Source: Chondrosia reniformis
Lineage: Eukaryota; Porifera; Demospongiae; Chondrillida; Chondrillidae
Length of the DNA stretch: 64,000 nt
Assembly: GCA_947172415.1 (NCBI GenBank)
Contig: OX359196.1
Location: forward strand, 2,501 to 66,500
Reading direction: 5' to 3'
Shown one piece after another: positions 61,157 to 64,000 of this stretch. The translations under genes and the position numbers were made by a program. The stretch's first letter is position 1; each line of letters begins with the position of its first letter. The notes beneath the pieces were generated by a model, which made no database searches, was not told where the DNA came from, and saw only the letters and a list, made by a program, of their open reading frames with translations.

Positions 61157-64000
61157 TTAGAGTTTGTAGTTGTCCATTATACTGCTCAAGTGAAGTGATT
61201 TAGCTGCAGTAAGGTCTGAGACGTGGAGTGGATTTGTCTTGTGTTGTGAGCTCCATTTTGAAACTGAACTTCGATCTAGACAAACAAAGTGGACAAATCA
61301 CTAGCAGTAGCACTACCAGATAAGTAGGCTATTACATACACACTGTGACATGATGTGTGCCTACTTGAGTCAAGGTGCCTCTGAAGACTCTTGTCCAACT
61401 CCTGACGAACGGATGTGTACAGTGAATCTTTAGCCAGCTACGTATGTACATTGCAACAGAAGCATTTGACTACTGCAAATGGACCCTATTAATAAACTGA
61501 ATACCTGTTGAGAGGCCTTATTGGTCACATGACTGTCATGTGATGGTGGCTGTCCCACTCTGCTTGCACTGCTCAGTGCCGCACTCTTAAGCAAACTCTC
61601 TCTGTTCTGTTCCAACCTACAAGTACATACGTATGTGGATATACAGACAGCATCATGATGAGAGGAAGGAGCTTCACTGAAGTGGGGTCCACACTTACAG
61701 TAGTTTGGTCCTGGACTGGGCAGTCAGGTCTCTAGCTCGGTCAAGTCTACCAGACAGTCGACCTGTTTTCTTTAGCTCAGATTCATAGAGTGTTTTAAAC
61801 TTTTTTAGTTCTGACAAATGTTCCTCCTTCTCCAACTGAGAACATTCTAAAGCACTTTGCAGTCTGTTAATCTTGGACTGCACAAACAGTGAATAACACC
61901 TGTCACATCACATAACAGTCACATGACAGTCACATGCACACAATACCTTGAGCTCCTCTGTATCATTTTGGTATCTCTGTCTCCACTCAGCCTCACTCAA
62001 CTGTCTCATCTGCTCAAAGGTGAACTGAACATTTGCTTGCTCCTGTAACTGTGCATTGACGTCATCCAGTTTCTCCTTTAGCTCCCGCTGAGCCTGTCAT
62101 TAAAGTGAATTTCAAGGACTGGATTGGTGGGCGTGGCTAATGGTGGGCAAAACTCACTTTTTGTTGAAACTTATTTTTAAGTACTTCAACATCCTTTTTG
62201 TCAATAAAGTTCTCAGCTACATAAGTCTACATGAATATACATACGCACGTACATATGTACAACTCTTTGATTGGAAAAGGCTGGAGAGATTTGAATTGAA
62301 TCTCTACCTACGCAAGATGAATGGAAAGCGGCTTACTTGGTAATTTGCAAGTTCTTCTTTCAACTTCCGGCTTCCTTTCTCTAGTTTCAAAGCTTCCTTT
62401 TCCTTATTCAGTTTAGAGGCATGGCTCTTTGCAATTTGCTGACTGAGGTGGTCCACTTCTATATATGGAATGCACTGCCATGGTAACAGTTATGGTCTAT
62501 TAGTGACTTGTACATACGTACGTACCTTGTTGAAGTGATTTTGCCAAAAGTTCTACTTTATTCTTCACTTCACCTTCTCTCTGCAACTGTTCATAAGTTG
62601 CTACCAGCTAAATATGGTTGAGGGTGTCAGGGTAAGGGAGGCCAAGGAGGGGAGGCTGTGAAGGGGAGGGTGTGGAGGGGAGGCGTGCGGGGGAGGGTGT
62701 GGAGGGGAGGCCAAGGAGGGGAGGCTGTGGAGGGGAGGGCGTGTCTCAAAATACCTGCTGTTTCACTTTAGACAGTTCTGACTGTGCACTTCTACATGAT
62801 TGCTCATATTCGGCTCTCAGAGCTGGCAAACAGGCAACTTGATCCTGCAGTTCCTTTATCCTTGAGCGGAACGACTTAAGTTTTGTTTTCAGTGAACTAT
62901 TTTCATTCTCAAGATCTTTCACCCTATGACCAATAGAGGAAGCAACACCTCACATTCGCTGAGGACTGACAGTAAGCCTGCCTCAACTCACTTGACTTGC
63001 TCAACTTGAAGAGCAATTTCCACTGACTTTTGCATCTCTTGAGCCTTTTTTACTTTCCTGCGTTCCTATATACAGTATTAGAGGTCAGAGGTCAAAGGAC
63101 ATGGGTTCATAATGTGGCACGGAGTACTAACTGCATCCACTTTGGAATTGACAGAAGACTGACTGCTTTCCAAATCTTTAATCTGAAACAATATGCTGTG
63201 ATGACATGGTCACATGATAATCACATGATTATTGTTACCTTTAGTCCAAGCTTAGTTCTGCTCTTTGCCTCCATGTCCCAGAGGGCCTTTGACTCTGCAG
63301 CCATCCTGTCAGCTTCCTTGAATTTGGCAGTCATCTCATCCAACCTGATCTGCAGTTCCATGGCTTCTCCATGAGAGCGACGCACATTGGCCTCCAGGGA
63401 AGTATGCGCCTGCATATACAGTACACATGGTCACATGACAATCACATGATTAGCACTTGAGAATATACATCATACTTCAGTCTCTTGCTCCATCTGGTAC
63501 TTTAAATTTTCAATCTGCTGGTTGGCAAACTTGAGAGATTGCGTGGCTTGTGCAAATTCTGACTTCACTTCCCTCAAATCTCCTTCAACCTTTTGCTGCA
63601 AGAGACAAGTTCCGTAGCTTGTCAGGTCAATGGGACATGTACTTGATGGGACACCATCCTGCACTCACTCACCTTGCTAGTCCTCTCTCTGTCTAGCAGC
63701 GACTGTGTTTCAGTGACTTGCTGGAATGCCCTTTGATGCAGCTCTTCTAACTGGGCCACCTTGAGATCCTTCTCTGCCAACAGCTGTCTCAACTCCGAGG
63801 CCTCCTCCAACACCTCCTTCAGACGAACATTTACAGTGTCAAACCTAATGTGAAAGGAGTCCTCAGGTAACCATGGGAATGTCATTGCCATGGTAACACT
63901 CATACTTGACAAAGGTTGTGGTATGCTCCTTATCAAGGTTTGTGTGTTCAAGAGTGAGGATCTTCAGCTTGTCCTCCATTTTACTGTTCTCAGACTCCAA
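61157..64000 (-). CDS. ANKRD26-like coiled-coil protein, 3' part only
   Basis: At least a dozen short exons encode a long, nearly continuous coiled coil. The first visible part is SENSKMEDKLKILTLEHTNL at the right edge. Later segments include VNVRLKEVLEEASELRQLLA, FRSRIKELQDQV and SKINRLQSALECSQLEKEEH. Near the end, KKFKTLYESELKKTGRLSGR followed by LDRARDLTAQSRTKLL resembles the C-terminal DUF3496 region of ANKRD26/CCDC144 proteins (EKYK.LYLEE.K....L..KL...NERLAE). TAA lies at 61157-61159. ANKRD26 sits at centriolar distal appendages, but no ankyrin repeats are within the window, so this identity is moderate. Another long coiled-coil protein remains possible. Confidence 0.7.
62636..62742. repeat. 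G-rich GGAGGGGAGGC minisatellite
   Basis: Imperfect GTGGAGGGGAGG/CCAAGGAGGGGAGGCTGTG units lie in an intron of the ANKRD26-like gene. Runs of three to four G recur at short spacing, so quadruplex formation on the plus (non-template) side is conceivable. Confidence 0.8.

Overview
This window is eukaryotic and almost certainly metazoan. Eight spliced protein-coding genes can be recognised by family: HUWE1, HAUS2, a synaptophysin-family protein, a Rab32/38-like GTPase, MON2, PRPF18, an IQSEC/BRAG-type Arf-GEF and an ANKRD26-like coiled-coil protein cut by the right edge. Many introns are only 50-110 bp, and neighbouring genes lie 32-200 bp apart. Together with vertebrate-type TTAGGG telomeric repeats and an abundant satellite, this fits a compact early-branching animal genome, most like a sponge. 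The species-level guess is inference; the gene identifications rest on translated exons that match family hallmarks.

Layout. Bases 1-370 hold palindromic and hairpin sequence, and about 363-1436 a 70-bp tandem repeat. A block of about 25 CCCTAA telomeric units follows (1663-1816), then a very long array of CCTA tetramers mixed with CCTATA hexamers (1817-25484). The array contains an adjacent ~3.5-kb duplication, an 888-bp tandem duplication inside its second copy, and two blocks of reversed polarity (19948-20210 and 23570-24950). It is split by an apparently complete 4,018-bp DNA transposon (15005-19022) with inverted termini, a TA target duplication and a four-exon DDE transposase. The first intron of the transposase gene holds a ~215-bp foldback element. 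Short inverted copies of flanking sequence lie on both sides of the array (1581-1645 and 25772-25837).

Bases 25496-27684 are mostly unannotated apart from one possible orphan exon. From 27685 rightwards the DNA is densely genic: HUWE1 (-), HAUS2 (+), synaptophysin-like (-), Rab32-like (+), MON2 (-), PRPF18 (+), IQSEC (+), ANKRD26-like (-). HUWE1/HAUS2, synaptophysin-like/Rab and MON2/PRPF18 are head-to-head pairs with 145, 127 and 32 bp between start codons. PRPF18 and IQSEC are head-to-tail with 71 bp between them. The other neighbours converge with 77-197 bp between stop codons.

By function, HUWE1 is a giant HECT ubiquitin ligase, HAUS2 an augmin (spindle microtubule) subunit and PRPF18 a second-step splicing factor. 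Four neighbours concern membrane traffic (synaptophysin-like, Rab32-like, MON2, IQSEC). Introns carry several minisatellites and a recurrent paired TCACATGA motif. Exon boundaries were read by eye from GT/AG sites and frame continuity. They are exact where single-base positions are given and approximate elsewhere.
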